From positions 1,116,001 to 1,180,000 of the forward strand of contig CAWIYK010000002.1 in the NCBI GenBank assembly GCA_963840275.1: a stretch of DNA of 64,000 nucleotides, written 5' to 3'. This document shows positions 25,819 through 34,141 of the stretch, one piece after another. The stretch comes from Actinophytocola sp963840275 (GTDB taxonomy: Bacteria > Actinomycetota > Actinomycetes > Mycobacteriales > Pseudonocardiaceae). Positions within the stretch are counted from its first letter, which is position 1; every line of letters begins with the position of its first letter. Position numbers and translations under genes: made by a program. The notes below the pieces were generated by a model. That model saw nothing but the letters and a program-made list of their open reading frames with translations, was not told where the DNA came from and made no database searches.

Positions 25819-26240
25819 AGCGGCTTGCGCACCACGCCGCCCCAGACGATCGCCAGCGCGCCGGCGAAGAAGAGCGGCCACGAGTACGCGAGGCGCGTGG
25901 CGACCGCGCTCTCGCACGTGTTCACGTACGTCGCGAGGACCTCGCGGCTCGGCCGGCCCAACTCGGTGCCGAGCGGGCCGGTCTCCACGCCGCCGATGGT
26001 GTTCCCGCACGACACGTAGCCGGGTCGGGCGGGGTCGGCGTTCGCGACCGTCACCGGCAGGAGCGCGAGGAGCAGGCCGAGCAGCAGCGCCACGACCGCG
26101 AGCACCGAGGCGAACATCCGCGGCGTCATCATGATCTTGGCGAGCGGGTCGACGGGTTCCGGCTCCGGCACGGCCGTGGTGACAGAGGGCACCGGTTGCC
26201 GCACCGTCTGCTGCGTAGCCAGCTCGGACTCGGTGTTCAT
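25815..26240 (-). CDS. Small two-span membrane protein of unknown function
   Basis: A 141-residue protein with a Pro/Glu-rich cytoplasmic start, one span (MFASVLAVVALLLGLLLALLP), an extracytoplasmic loop of ~45 residues holding two cysteines (VSCGNTIGG and NTCESAVATR, possibly disulfide-linked), and a second span before a basic end (WGGVVRKPL). The cysteine-loop layout is common in actinobacterial proteins of unknown function. Its 3' end overlaps the flavoprotein stop by 4 nt in convergent orientation. Not recognised further. Confidence 0.8.
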   Translation of the reverse strand: MNTESELATQQTVRQPVPSVTTAVPEPEPVDPLAKIMMTPRMFASVLAVVALLLGLLLALLPVTVANADPARPGYVSCGNTIGGVETGPLGTELGRPSREVLATYVNTCESAVATRLAYSWPLFFAGALAIVWGGVVRKPL

Positions 26241-26294
26241 GGCGCAAGCCTGCCTCGTCGGCCCGCGCCTGAACAGGGAAACCGGCGAAAAAAT

Positions 26295-26966
26295 CTAGTT
26301 CGGGAAGTACGCGCTGGTCTCGATCCGGCCCTCGCCGCACACCGAACCGAACTCGAACGCCACCTCGAACGGCGTCGTCTCGTCCGGCGGCAGCACCCGG
26401 ATCCCGGTCGACGCCGGCTGGCACGGCCCCTCGGTCGGCTCGTCGCCGGTCGCCACCACACCCCAGTGCAGGTTCTTCGCCGCGGTGAAGCCGGGTGCCA
26501 GCGTCACCAGCACGGGCTTGGGATCGAGGTTGCGCTCCGCGACGGTCGGGATCGGGCTCTTGGCCGCGTCGAAGAGCTCCACACCGCCGAAGCCCCAGAG
26601 CGTGCACGTCGTCTGGCTCTTGTTGGTGACCACGAGGAGGGCGAACCGGTTGCCGGCGCCCGAGTCCCGCGGCTGGATCGTGCCGCTCAGCTCGTCGGAC
26701 GTGCAGCGGTTGTCCTGGTTGGGCGGTGACGTCTCGCCACCGGTCGACGGCGACGGCGGTGGCGCCGAGGACGTCGAGGTCGCTGTGGTCGCTGTGGTCG
26801 TGGCGATCTGTGGCGATGTCGACGACGGCTGATCACCGGCGTTGTCCCGTTTGGTGCCGCACGCGCCGAGCGCCACCCCCAGTGCCGACACCATTGCCAC
26901 GACCGCGCAGAGTCTGCTATGCCGGGCCAAGGCCCTCACCTCCGAGACGCATCCGCGCTCCCCCAT
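26295..26966 (-). CDS. Lipoprotein with DUF4232-like domain
   Basis: A 223-residue exported lipoprotein. A signal peptide ends in ALGVALGAC, a lipobox with the lipidated cysteine near residue 36. A Ser/Thr/Pro-rich linker follows (about residues 45-80), then a domain resembling DUF4232 (CTSDELSGTIQPRDSGAGNR, LVVTNKSQTTCTLWGFGGVE). The open frame runs far upstream through the GGCT gene, so ATG 26966 was chosen; TATGCT at 26981-26976 (minus strand) lies 9 nt before it. A GTG 33 nt further in is another possible start. It overlaps the upstream gene's 3' end by 31 nt. Function unknown. Confidence 0.75.
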   Translation of the reverse strand: MGERGCVSEVRALARHSRLCAVVAMVSALGVALGACGTKRDNAGDQPSSTSPQIATTTATTATSTSSAPPPSPSTGGETSPPNQDNRCTSDELSGTIQPRDSGAGNRFALLVVTNKSQTTCTLWGFGGVELFDAAKSPIPTVAERNLDPKPVLVTLAPGFTAAKNLHWGVVATGDEPTEGPCQPASTGIRVLPPDETTPFEVAFEFGSVCGEGRIETSAYFPN

Positions 26967-27994
26967 GGGCCGGTTAGCATACGCAATCCCTCGACCGGGT
27001 CGGTCCACACATACGTCCAGCACGTCAGTCCACCGGGGAGCGACACCCGGACCCGGCGGTACTCGGCGCCTTCGTATTCGTCCATTGTGGACAGTGCGGC
27101 CGCGGGTTCCGCGAGGTCGACGACCCAACCGGACACCCCCGGCCCGGTGCCGAGCCGCAGCGCCGGGTAGCCGAGACCGGTGTCGAACAGGGCGCCGGGC
27201 AGTGCCGCGGCACGGGGTTCGCCGATGGCGTGCGGTTCGAGCCGCCACCAGTCCGACGCGTGCGGCTGGAGCGTGCCGTAGACGAACAACCGCCCGGGGA
27301 ACTCGGCCGGGTCCGGTGCGCCGATCAGCTCGCGGACCGCGAGACCGTCGGTGTCGGCCGGTTCGCCGACGAGCGCCGCCGCGCCCGACTGCGGCACGTC
27401 CGCGCACCGCACCGGCGTGCCGTCGACCAGCAGCGGCAGCCGCCGGGGCGCCGCGGCCGTGTACGCGAGGGGCCCCTCGACGACCGTGCCGTCGGCGAGC
27501 CGCACCTCGCCGGTGTCCACCCGCACCAGCCGGTAGCGCTCGCCACGGCCCTCGCAGCGGTCCAGCACGGCCACCTGTTCCGGCGTCGCCAGCCACACCG
27601 CGTGGTCCTCGGTGTTGCCGGGCAGCGCCGTGAGCGTCGCCGGCCGCTGGTCGTCCACCACGCGCAGCCCGCTGGCCCAGACGGCGGCGAGGCCGGTGCA
27701 GCGGGCGTGCAGCAGCACGGCGGCCCCCGGCAGGCCCAGCGTGTCCCGCAGCCAGGTCAGCTTGGACGGACACACGTTCGAGCCGTAGCAGAGCACCGGC
27801 ACGCGCCCGGCGAGCGGCGCCGCGTCCCGCCCGGCGAGCCAGTCGTCCAGGTCGGTGCCGTCCAGGTGCCAGCCCGACGACACCGCCGGGTCGGGCGCGA
27901 CCGCCCACCCGGTGGCGTCGTCGTGCACGAACGAGCCCGCGGGCCGGCGCCCCGGGTAGGGCACCGACGGGTAGTCCTCGTCGGCGAAAGACAC
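26936..27994 (-). CDS. Tandem gamma-glutamylcyclotransferase-like (GGCT/AIG2) protein
   Basis: A 352-residue cytoplasmic protein that seems to carry two GGCT-fold domains. The first has the loop VLCYGSNVCPSKL (about residue 90). The second has LFVYGTLQPHASDWW (about residue 245) followed by GALFDTGLGYPALRLG and a candidate catalytic glutamate in TMDEYEGAEYRRVRV, as in AIG2/BtrG-type proteins. The first domain also has a DRCEGRGERYRLVRV segment in the equivalent place. GGCT enzymes release 5-oxoproline from gamma-glutamyl compounds; the exact substrate here is unknown. Confidence 0.8.
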   Translation of the reverse strand: MSFADEDYPSVPYPGRRPAGSFVHDDATGWAVAPDPAVSSGWHLDGTDLDDWLAGRDAAPLAGRVPVLCYGSNVCPSKLTWLRDTLGLPGAAVLLHARCTGLAAVWASGLRVVDDQRPATLTALPGNTEDHAVWLATPEQVAVLDRCEGRGERYRLVRVDTGEVRLADGTVVEGPLAYTAAAPRRLPLLVDGTPVRCADVPQSGAAALVGEPADTDGLAVRELIGAPDPAEFPGRLFVYGTLQPHASDWWRLEPHAIGEPRAAALPGALFDTGLGYPALRLGTGPGVSGWVVDLAEPAAALSTMDEYEGAEYRRVRVSLPGGLTCWTYVWTDPVEGLRMLTGPWGSADASRR

Positions 27995-28006
27995 GCCTCG
28001 ACTGTG

Positions 28007-29305
28007 TCAGAGTTTCGGCAGGTGCTTCCACGGCGGCGCGATGATGTACGCCACGCCGCCGGGGCCGCCGGAGATGCCGCCGGAGGCGTTGACGCGCTTG
28101 GTGCGCAGCCAGATGTCGGCGAACTGGTCGCGCTTGTACACGTTGCGCACCGCGTCGTTGCTGCTCGACGCCGGGTCGTTGGCGATGACGTCGCCGTTCT
28201 CGGTGAACCCGACGACGACCATGATGTGGCCCGCCGTGCCGTAGCCCGCGCCGTCCAGCTCGCTGGCCAGGAACGACTGCGAGGTGATCACCGGGATGCC
28301 GGCCTTGACGAACTTCTCGATGTCGGTCAGCGAGGACAGGCGCGTGATGTGCCCGTTGAGGCCGAAGGACGCCGCGTAGGCGGTGTTGAACGGCCAGTTG
28401 CCGGTGCCGTCGTAGTCGTGGTCGTAGGTGAAGCGCGCGGCGTGGTCGACGGTCGGGTCGGCGATGGCCGGGTCGACCCAGCTCAGGTCGTGCTTGCTCG
28501 GCTTGCGGCCCCAGTACTCGACGACCATCTCGGTCGAGGTCGGGCTGCACCAGGCCTCACCGCCGCCGCCGTACTGCGGGTACTCGCCGGCGTGGACGTT
28601 CTGCGAGTAGCGCGGCACGGGCAGCTCGATGCCCCACGCGCCCGCGGTCGGGCCGGCGGGGACGGTGAAGCGGTCGGGGATGGCGGAGGTCATCGCGCCG
28701 ACCATGGCGAGCTTCGGGGTGCGGTGCGTGCCCTTCTCGCGGTACAGCGTCACGCGGAGCTGGTAGCTCGAGATGGCCTGCTCGGCGACGAACGTGTCGA
28801 CGTCGACGTAGCCGACCGCGTCCTGCTGGTCGGGCACCGTCGTGCGGACGATGTCGGTGTCGCCGAGTGCCCAGCGGCCCATCGTGTACCAGGTCGACTT
28901 GGCGCCGGCGCCGGTCGTGCCCTGCATCTCGACGGCGAGCCAGGTGTCGTCCGGCGTGCTGGCGTTCCAGGACGCGACGAGCTGGGTGGCGTCGAAGCCC
29001 TGGCGGTAGGCCGGGGAGGTCCAGCGGCCGTACTCGTAGGTCCGCGTGGTGCCGAGGTCCGGTTCGGTGTGCTCGACGGTGCCGACCGGCCGGGAGATGA
29101 CGAGCCCGCCGCCGGGTGCGGGGCGCAGGCCCTCCGCGTGGCCCTTGACGAAGTCACGGGTGGAACGCCACTGGTGGAAGTTGACCGGCGCGTCGTCCGG
29201 CGCCGACTGCTCTGCCGGCGCCGGCACTGCGGTCAGCGTCATGACGAGTGCGGCGCCGAGGCTGGCGGTGATCGCCCTGGTGAGGCGTAACGGGTGTGCG
29301 CGCAT
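28007..29305 (-). CDS. Secreted C39-like cysteine peptidase
   Basis: A 432-residue exported protein. The Sec signal peptide is residues ~1-31 (basic start, hydrophobic core, then VPAPAEQ). A ~200-residue N-terminal beta-rich domain precedes a peptidase C39-like papain fold (PF13529 type). Catalytic Cys253 lies in GGEAWCSPTSTEMV, His360 in GTAGHIMVVVGF and Asp377/Asn376 in IANDPASS. The catalytic layout is that of widespread actinobacterial secreted C39-family proteins. The substrate is unknown; a cell-wall or peptide-processing role is plausible. Confidence 0.88.
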   Translation of the reverse strand: MRAHPLRLTRAITASLGAALVMTLTAVPAPAEQSAPDDAPVNFHQWRSTRDFVKGHAEGLRPAPGGGLVISRPVGTVEHTEPDLGTTRTYEYGRWTSPAYRQGFDATQLVASWNASTPDDTWLAVEMQGTTGAGAKSTWYTMGRWALGDTDIVRTTVPDQQDAVGYVDVDTFVAEQAISSYQLRVTLYREKGTHRTPKLAMVGAMTSAIPDRFTVPAGPTAGAWGIELPVPRYSQNVHAGEYPQYGGGGEAWCSPTSTEMVVEYWGRKPSKHDLSWVDPAIADPTVDHAARFTYDHDYDGTGNWPFNTAYAASFGLNGHITRLSSLTDIEKFVKAGIPVITSQSFLASELDGAGYGTAGHIMVVVGFTENGDVIANDPASSSNDAVRNVYKRDQFADIWLRTKRVNASGGISGGPGGVAYIIAPPWKHLPKL

Positions 29306-29373
29306 GGGGAAGATTTTCGCCCTTGAGCCACGGTCTGTAAACCGTTCGCATACCCCGGATGTGCGCCAGGCGG

Positions 29374-29496
29374 CTCGCGTGTCCGACGCTCACGCCCGGT
29401 GAGTTGGACATTCGCGAGCACCTGGCGCGGTCGCGAACGTCGAACTCACGTGTCACGAGCGTTGGACACGCGGGGTCTGGGCGTCGGACACGCGGG
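29374..29496. repeat. Nested inverted repeat, copy D (CGTGTCC subtype)
   Basis: Perfect outer 14-nt arms CGCGTGTCCGACGC (29376-29389) and its complement (29481-29494). Inner GGTGAGTTGGACATTCGCGA and TCGCGAACGTCGAACTCAC modules pair imperfectly, and a GCGTTGGACACGCGGGG module repeats on the right. It abuts the PadR stop codon and lies upstream of the C39 peptidase gene. Confidence 0.75.
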
Positions 29497-30048
29497 TTAC
29501 GTGAGGTCTTCTTCTTCCAGTTCCTTGATGAAGTCGGCCCAGAACTCCTCTACGCAGCGTTCGTAGCGGATGCCCAGCTCGATCGTCTTGACCTGCCAGC
29601 GGTCGGCGTAGTCGACGATCTCCGCGCGTTGCTCCTCGTACGAGTTCGCCCGCGCGCGGTGCGACTCGTGGCGGTCGCGGGCGAGCTGCATCATGTCCTT
29701 GCGGGTGCCGAAGTTCAGGAAGAACAGCTTCAGCAACCCGAGGTCGCGCACCTCGGTCTGTTCGTCGGTCGACGAGGAGAGCCACTCGCGGAGGGCCTCG
29801 CGGCCCGGGGGCAGGATCGAGTACGTCCTGCGCCGCCGGCCGCCCTCCTCCACCGACTCGGTGACGTACCCGTCCGCCACGAGGCGCGCGGGCTCGTCGT
29901 AGAGCTGGGAGTGCGCGAACGCCCAGAAGTTCCCGATCGTGTTCGCGACCCACTGTTTCAGGTCGTAGCTCGTCGCCGGCGAGTAGCTCAGCATGCCGAG
30001 CACTACATAGGACGTCGCGGTCAGCTTCCGCGGCCTGGGATCCGGCAC
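29497..30048 (-). CDS. PadR-family transcriptional regulator
   Basis: A 183-residue PadR regulator. The winged helix covers about residues 10-85 (SYVVLGMLSYSPATSYDLKQ, SQLYDEPARLVADGYVTE, RRTYSILPPGREALREWL), followed by the C-terminal dimerisation coil (Vir_act_alpha_C type: LLKLFFLNFGTRKDM, IELGIRYERCVEEFWADF). The GTG at 30048 sits 7 nt after a TATCGT -10 element, so it is probably leaderless. No adjacent transporter in the same direction reveals its target. Confidence 0.92.
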   Translation of the reverse strand: MPDPRPRKLTATSYVVLGMLSYSPATSYDLKQWVANTIGNFWAFAHSQLYDEPARLVADGYVTESVEEGGRRRRTYSILPPGREALREWLSSSTDEQTEVRDLGLLKLFFLNFGTRKDMMQLARDRHESHRARANSYEEQRAEIVDYADRWQVKTIELGIRYERCVEEFWADFIKELEEEDLT

Positions 30049-30055
30049 GCGGCAG

Positions 30056-30061
30056 ACGATA
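30056..30061 (-). promoter_or_regulatory. Leaderless -10 element for the padR gene
   Basis: On the minus strand TATCGT (TANNNT) ends exactly 7 nt before the GTG start at 30048. Confidence 0.6.
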
Positions 30062-30111
30062 CCGACCTCCGACAGTCGATGCCGACCATTTGGGCTACCC
30101 CTTGCGGGTCA

Positions 30112-30498
30112 TCACAGCACCGCCTGGCTCTGTGTAACCCTCGCGACCAGGCGTTTCTCGTCATCCACAACGTCGGATTCGACTACGATGATCCGACGTC
30201 CGACATGCAGCGGACGGGCTACCGCGGTGGCGTGCCCGCTCTTCACGGCTCGCAGGAAGTTCGTCTTCGACTCGATCGTCGTCGTGCCGGCGGCCCCCTC
30301 CGGGAGGTTCAGGAACGCGCACCAGGCACCGACGTTGTCCGCCAGCGCCATGATCGTCCCGCCGTTCAGCGCGCCACCGACCGTGCACAGCGACTCCGAC
30401 CAGGCGATCCGTCCGCGCACCTCCTCCGGTGTCGCGGACAGCGTCTCGATGCCGAGCGTGGCCGCGAACGGCACGAACTGGTGAATCTCCGCCGTCAC
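30112..30498 (-). CDS. PaaI-type hotdog thioesterase
   Basis: A 128-residue single hotdog-fold acyl-CoA thioesterase. The typical core is ESLCTVGGALNGGTIMALAD (the HGG-type motif here is LNGGTIMALAD) followed by TIESKTNFLRAVKSGHATA. The GTG at 30498 overlaps the acyl-CoA ligase stop by 4 nt, so it is translated with the ligase and probably hydrolyses the same or related acyl-CoA thioesters. The frame continues upstream but only as a shadow of the ligase. Confidence 0.9.
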   Translation of the reverse strand: MTAEIHQFVPFAATLGIETLSATPEEVRGRIAWSESLCTVGGALNGGTIMALADNVGAWCAFLNLPEGAAGTTTIESKTNFLRAVKSGHATAVARPLHVGRRIIVVESDVVDDEKRLVARVTQSQAVL

Positions 30499-32129
30499 GA
30501 CAGGTGGCTGATGTCGAGTGACCCGTCGGCCACCGCCGCGCGCAGCCGCTTCTTGTCGAACTTGCCGACGCTCGTCTTCGGCACCTCGTCGATGAACGTC
30601 CAGTTCTCCGGCAGCTGCCACTTCGCGACCTTCTCCGCGAGGTAGGACCGCAGCTCGGTCGGCGTCGCGGACTGGCCCTCCCGCAGCACCACCGCCACCA
30701 GCGGCCGCTCCGACCACTTCTCGTCCGGCACGCCGATCACCGCGGCCTCCGCGACCGCCGGGTGCGCCATCACGGCGTTCTCCAGGTCAACCGACGAGAT
30801 CCACTCGCCGCCGGACTTGATGATGTCCTTGGACCGGTCGGTGAGCCGCAGGAACCCGTCCGGCGTGATGGCGCCGACGTCACCGGTGCGCAGCCAGCCG
30901 TCGTGGAACTTCTCCGAGCCCTCCTCGCCGGACCCGATCCGGTAGTAGGCGGCCGCGACCCACGGCCCGGCCACCTCCAGCTCGCCGACCGCCTCGTTGT
31001 CCCAAGGCAGCTCGTTGCCGTCGTCGTCGATGAGCCGGGCCCGCACCGAGGCCGGGAAGCGGCCCTGCAGGATCCGGTAGTCCCACTCGTCCTTCGCCGA
31101 CAGCCCGGCGGGCGGGCGCGACACGCTGCCGAGCGGCGAGGTCTCCGTCATGCCCCACGCGTGGATGATCGTGACGCCGAGCTCGTCGAACGCGGACATC
31201 AGCGCGGGCGGGCAGGCCGACCCGCCGACCACGGCCCGGCCGAGCGGCGCGAGGTCCTGCGGCTTCTGCTCCAGCAGCGCGAGCAGGCCCTGCCAGATCG
31301 TGGGCACCGCGCCCGCCATCGTCGGGCGCTCCGCCGCGATCATCGCGGCGAGCGGCTCCGGCTGCAGGAACCGGTCCGGCATGATCAGCGACGCGCCCAC
31401 CATCAGAGCCGCGTACGGCAGGCCCCACGACATGGCGTGGAACTGCGGCACGATCACCAGCGCGCGGTCGGACTGCGCGAGCGCCATCGAGTCGGTCATG
31501 CACACCTGCATCGAGTGCAGCCAGATCGAGCGGTGCGTGTAGACGACGCCCTTGGGGTCGCCGGTGGTGCCGGACGTGTAGCACATGGCGGCCGCGGAGT
31601 TCTCGTCGACGGCCGGCCACTCGAACTCGTCGGGCTGCTCGGCCAGCAGGTCGGCGTAGGAGTGCACGGTCACCCCGTCGGGCGCCTGGAGCGCGCTCGC
31701 GTCCCCGTTGACCACCACCACGTGCCGGACCGTCTCGAATGTCGGCAGGACCTTCGCGAGCAGCGACACCAGCGTGCCGTCCACCAGCACCACGTGGTCC
31801 TCCGCGTGGTTCGCGACGAACGTCAGCTGCTCGGGGAACAGCCGGATGTTGAGCGTGTGCAGCACCGCGCCCATCGCGGGCACCGCGAGGTAGGCCACCA
31901 GGTGCTCGGTGTTGTTCCACATGAACGTGCCGACGCGCTGGTCGGACGTGACACCGAGGCCGCGCAGGGCACCCGCGAGCCGCGCCGCCTCCTTCGCTAC
32001 CTCGGCATACGTGCTCCGGCGGGACTCGGTGCCGGTCCAGGTGACGACCTCGGCCGTGGCGTGGACCCGGCTGCCGTGCCGGAGCAGGTTGGCGATGGAC
32101 AGTTGACCGTCCTGCATGGTGCCCAACAT
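30495..32129 (-). CDS. Fatty-acyl-CoA ligase (AMP-forming)
   Basis: A 544-residue ANL-family acyl-CoA synthetase that activates a medium/long-chain fatty acid with ATP and CoA. The AMP-binding motif is MCYTSGTTGDPKGVVYTHRS, then IIHAWGMTETSPLG (A5), DGWLRTGDVGAITPDGFLRL (A7) and SKDIIKSGGEWISSVDLEN (A8). The A10 lysine is in PKTSVGKFDKK. The layout matches the FadD/medium-chain group. Start ATG 32129 with GGGAG upstream. It is coupled to the thioesterase by a 4-nt overlap and divergent from mihF. Confidence 0.93.
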   Translation of the reverse strand: MLGTMQDGQLSIANLLRHGSRVHATAEVVTWTGTESRRSTYAEVAKEAARLAGALRGLGVTSDQRVGTFMWNNTEHLVAYLAVPAMGAVLHTLNIRLFPEQLTFVANHAEDHVVLVDGTLVSLLAKVLPTFETVRHVVVVNGDASALQAPDGVTVHSYADLLAEQPDEFEWPAVDENSAAAMCYTSGTTGDPKGVVYTHRSIWLHSMQVCMTDSMALAQSDRALVIVPQFHAMSWGLPYAALMVGASLIMPDRFLQPEPLAAMIAAERPTMAGAVPTIWQGLLALLEQKPQDLAPLGRAVVGGSACPPALMSAFDELGVTIIHAWGMTETSPLGSVSRPPAGLSAKDEWDYRILQGRFPASVRARLIDDDGNELPWDNEAVGELEVAGPWVAAAYYRIGSGEEGSEKFHDGWLRTGDVGAITPDGFLRLTDRSKDIIKSGGEWISSVDLENAVMAHPAVAEAAVIGVPDEKWSERPLVAVVLREGQSATPTELRSYLAEKVAKWQLPENWTFIDEVPKTSVGKFDKKRLRAAVADGSLDISHLS

Positions 32130-32468
32130 CGCTGTTCAAGCTCCCTGTGGCTGGTGGTGTGACTGGTGGTTCGGTTGGTGCGAAGACTAATGCGGTCGAG
32201 CCGGGCGTGAACATGGGTAACGCTCCGTATGGGAGACGTAGCGAAGGAGCGGGCGTATTGGCGACCGAGCGGAGTGACCAATTCGACACAGACACCCAAT
32301 AGGTGTGTTACCTGCGGTTTCGGCGCGAAGTCTTCGCGTGTCGCGCGTATGTTCACGGACGTTGATGTGTTTACTGGCAGCGGCGCCGCGGGGGAGACGT
32401 CCAGGTAGACCCGGGACCACCGACCCGCCGCGGACCAGCCAGAAGTCGAGCAAGGAAGGAACACCACG
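32130..32468. other. 339-nt divergent intergenic region, acyl-CoA ligase / mihF
   Basis: No gene is seen. It must hold the promoters of both divergent genes. A relatively AT-rich stretch (TTGATGTGTTTACTGG, about 32362-32377) may be part of the mihF promoter. The last 20 nt hold the ribosome site AAGGAAGGA of mihF. Confidence 0.5.
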
Positions 32469-32780
32469 GTGGCTCTGCCCACGTTGACTCCAGAGCAGCG
32501 CGCTGACGCGCTGGCCAAGGCGGCGGAGGCGCGCAAGGCGCGCTCCGAGCTGTTGGCGTCGATCAAGTCCGGTGAGCGGACCATCGCGTCGGTGCTCGGG
32601 AAGGCGAAGGAAGACAAGACCATCGGCAAGACCAAGGTCGCCGCGCTGCTCAAGGCAGTGCCGGGCCTCGGCGCCGTGAAGGTCGCAGCGCTGCTCGAGC
32701 AGACCGGCATCGACCCGGACCGGCGCGCCGCCGGTCTCGGCGACCGCCAGCGCTCCGCGCTCATCGACGCGCTGAACTAA
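32469..32780 (+). CDS. mihF: Mycobacterial-type integration host factor
   Basis: A 103-residue nucleoid-associated DNA-binding protein (mIHF, Rv1388 type). The sequence is basic and helical: MALPTLTPEQRADALAKAAE, then SERT-like GERTIASVLGKAKEDKTIGK and the helix-two-turn-helix-like KVAALLKAVPGLGAVKVAAL, ending QRSALIDAL. It compacts DNA, assists integrase reactions and affects many promoters in actinobacteria. GTG 32469 is preceded by AAGGAAGGA. In mycobacteria it lies near gmk; here it stands alone with its own terminator. Confidence 0.95.
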   Translation: MALPTLTPEQRADALAKAAEARKARSELLASIKSGERTIASVLGKAKEDKTIGKTKVAALLKAVPGLGAVKVAALLEQTGIDPDRRAAGLGDRQRSALIDALN

Positions 32781-32795
32781 ACAGAATCCCGTAGA

Positions 32796-32827
32796 CAGGG
32801 CCCGCGAGCACGCGCTCGCGGGCCCTG
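32796..32827 (+). terminator. Terminator hairpin after mihF
   Basis: Perfect 14-nt arms CAGGGCCCGCGAGC / GCTCGCGGGCCCTG around the loop ACGC, 15 nt after the mihF stop. A very stable stem without a T-run. Confidence 0.8.
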
Positions 32828-32890
32828 AACGTGTTCAAAATCCTACCCGCGAGGGAGTTTGTCGGCCTGGTTGATGGGCATGATGAAGGG

Positions 32891-34042
32891 GTGACGAACG
32901 CCCCCGGCCTCATCGCGGACTACCGGCCCGGCTCCTTCCTGCTCACCTCGCCGAGCCGCGCGCTGCTCGCGACCGGCGAGCGCCACGTGGTCACCGAACG
33001 GGACCCGGACGAGCTCGCGGCCAGGGTGACCAAGCTCCTGGTCGACTCCGACGTCCCGGTCGCGGTCGGCGCCCTGCCCTTCGACGACGCGGTCGCGCCG
33101 CACCTCGTGGTGCCGGAACGCGTCCGGTGGTCCGCCCCGGTCGCGCCCGGCGAGCGTCGCGCCGGGATCGGCTCGGTCGTGTCCGTCGAGCCGTTTCCCT
33201 CCCGCGCGGAGTACGCGGACGGCGTGGCCGTCGCCGTCACCCGCCTCAAGGCCGGGGAGCTGCGCAAGGTCGTGCTCGCGCGGTCGCTGCGGCTGACCAT
33301 GGCCGAGCCGGTCGCCCTCGGCGCGCTGCTCGCGAACCTCGCCGCCGACAACGCGACCGGCTTCACCTACGCGGTGGACCTGCCGGCGGCGACCGGCCGG
33401 CGCACGCTCGTCGGCGCCACCCCCGAGATGCTCCTGTCCCGCACCGGCCGGACGGTCGTGGCGAACCCGCTCGCCGGCTCGATCCCGCGCGACCCCGACC
33501 CGGTCGCCGACCGGGCCGCGGGCGCCGCGCTGCTCACGTCGGCCAAGGACCGCGAGGAGCACCGGGTGGTCGTCGAGGCGGTCGCCGAGGCGCTGCGGCC
33601 GTTCTGCGGCACCCTCGACGTGCCGGCCGAGCCGTCGCTCATCCGCACGACCGCCGTGTGGCACCTGTCCACCCGGATCACCGGCGACCTGCTCGACCAG
33701 GACATCTCCTCGCTGCGGCTCGCGTCCGCGCTGCACCCGACGCCCGCCGTGTGCGGCACCCCGGTCGACCGGGCCCGCGCCACGATCGCCGAGCTGGAGC
33801 CGTTCGACCGCGGCTTCTACGCCGGCGCGATCGGGTGGTGCGACGCCGAGGGCGACGGCGAGTGGGTCGTCGGCATCCGGTGCGCGGAGCTGTCCGACGC
33901 ACCCGGCCGGCCGCCGACCATGACCCTGTACTCGGGCGCCGGGATCATGCCGGCGTCGCAGCCGAACCTCGAGGTCACGGAGACGTCCGCGAAGTTCCAG
34001 ACGCTGCTGCGCGGGATGGGCCTGCACCTCGACCTGACGTGA
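32891..34042 (+). CDS. Isochorismate synthase (EntC/DhbC/MenF-like)
   Basis: Chorismate-binding enzyme, 383 residues, converting chorismate to isochorismate for siderophore or menaquinone synthesis. The lysine base is in GELRKVVLARS, and the acid/metal region ALHPTPAVCGTPVDRA, EPFDRGFYAGAIGW and the final GAGIMPASQPNLEVTETSAK are diagnostic. The frame opens at GTG 32831 inside the terminator tail; GTG 32891 (VTNAPGLIADY) is preferred and follows a CATGAT element closely. No siderophore genes are adjacent; with the nearby PPTase (39521) the menaquinone or siderophore role stays open. Confidence 0.88.
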   Translation: MTNAPGLIADYRPGSFLLTSPSRALLATGERHVVTERDPDELAARVTKLLVDSDVPVAVGALPFDDAVAPHLVVPERVRWSAPVAPGERRAGIGSVVSVEPFPSRAEYADGVAVAVTRLKAGELRKVVLARSLRLTMAEPVALGALLANLAADNATGFTYAVDLPAATGRRTLVGATPEMLLSRTGRTVVANPLAGSIPRDPDPVADRAAGAALLTSAKDREEHRVVVEAVAEALRPFCGTLDVPAEPSLIRTTAVWHLSTRITGDLLDQDISSLRLASALHPTPAVCGTPVDRARATIAELEPFDRGFYAGAIGWCDAEGDGEWVVGIRCAELSDAPGRPPTMTLYSGAGIMPASQPNLEVTETSAKFQTLLRGMGLHLDLT

Positions 34043-34099
34043 ATTCCGCGGTCCTTCCATCATTTGGCGGTATCCACGCCTCGCGAGTCCGCCATCACA

Positions 34100-34124
34100 T
34101 AAGGTAGTTGGCTAGTCGACTAGC
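34100..34124 (+). promoter_or_regulatory. Promoter with 14-bp palindromic operator of the SBP operon
   Basis: TAAGGT (34100-34105) is a plausible -10 element. A perfect 14-nt palindrome GCTAGTCGACTAGC (34111-34124) covers the predicted start point, 18 nt before the GTG of the binding-protein gene. It looks like a repressor site; the regulator is not encoded next to it. Confidence 0.5.
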
Positions 34125-34141
34125 TGGGGCGGTTGCGTCGA

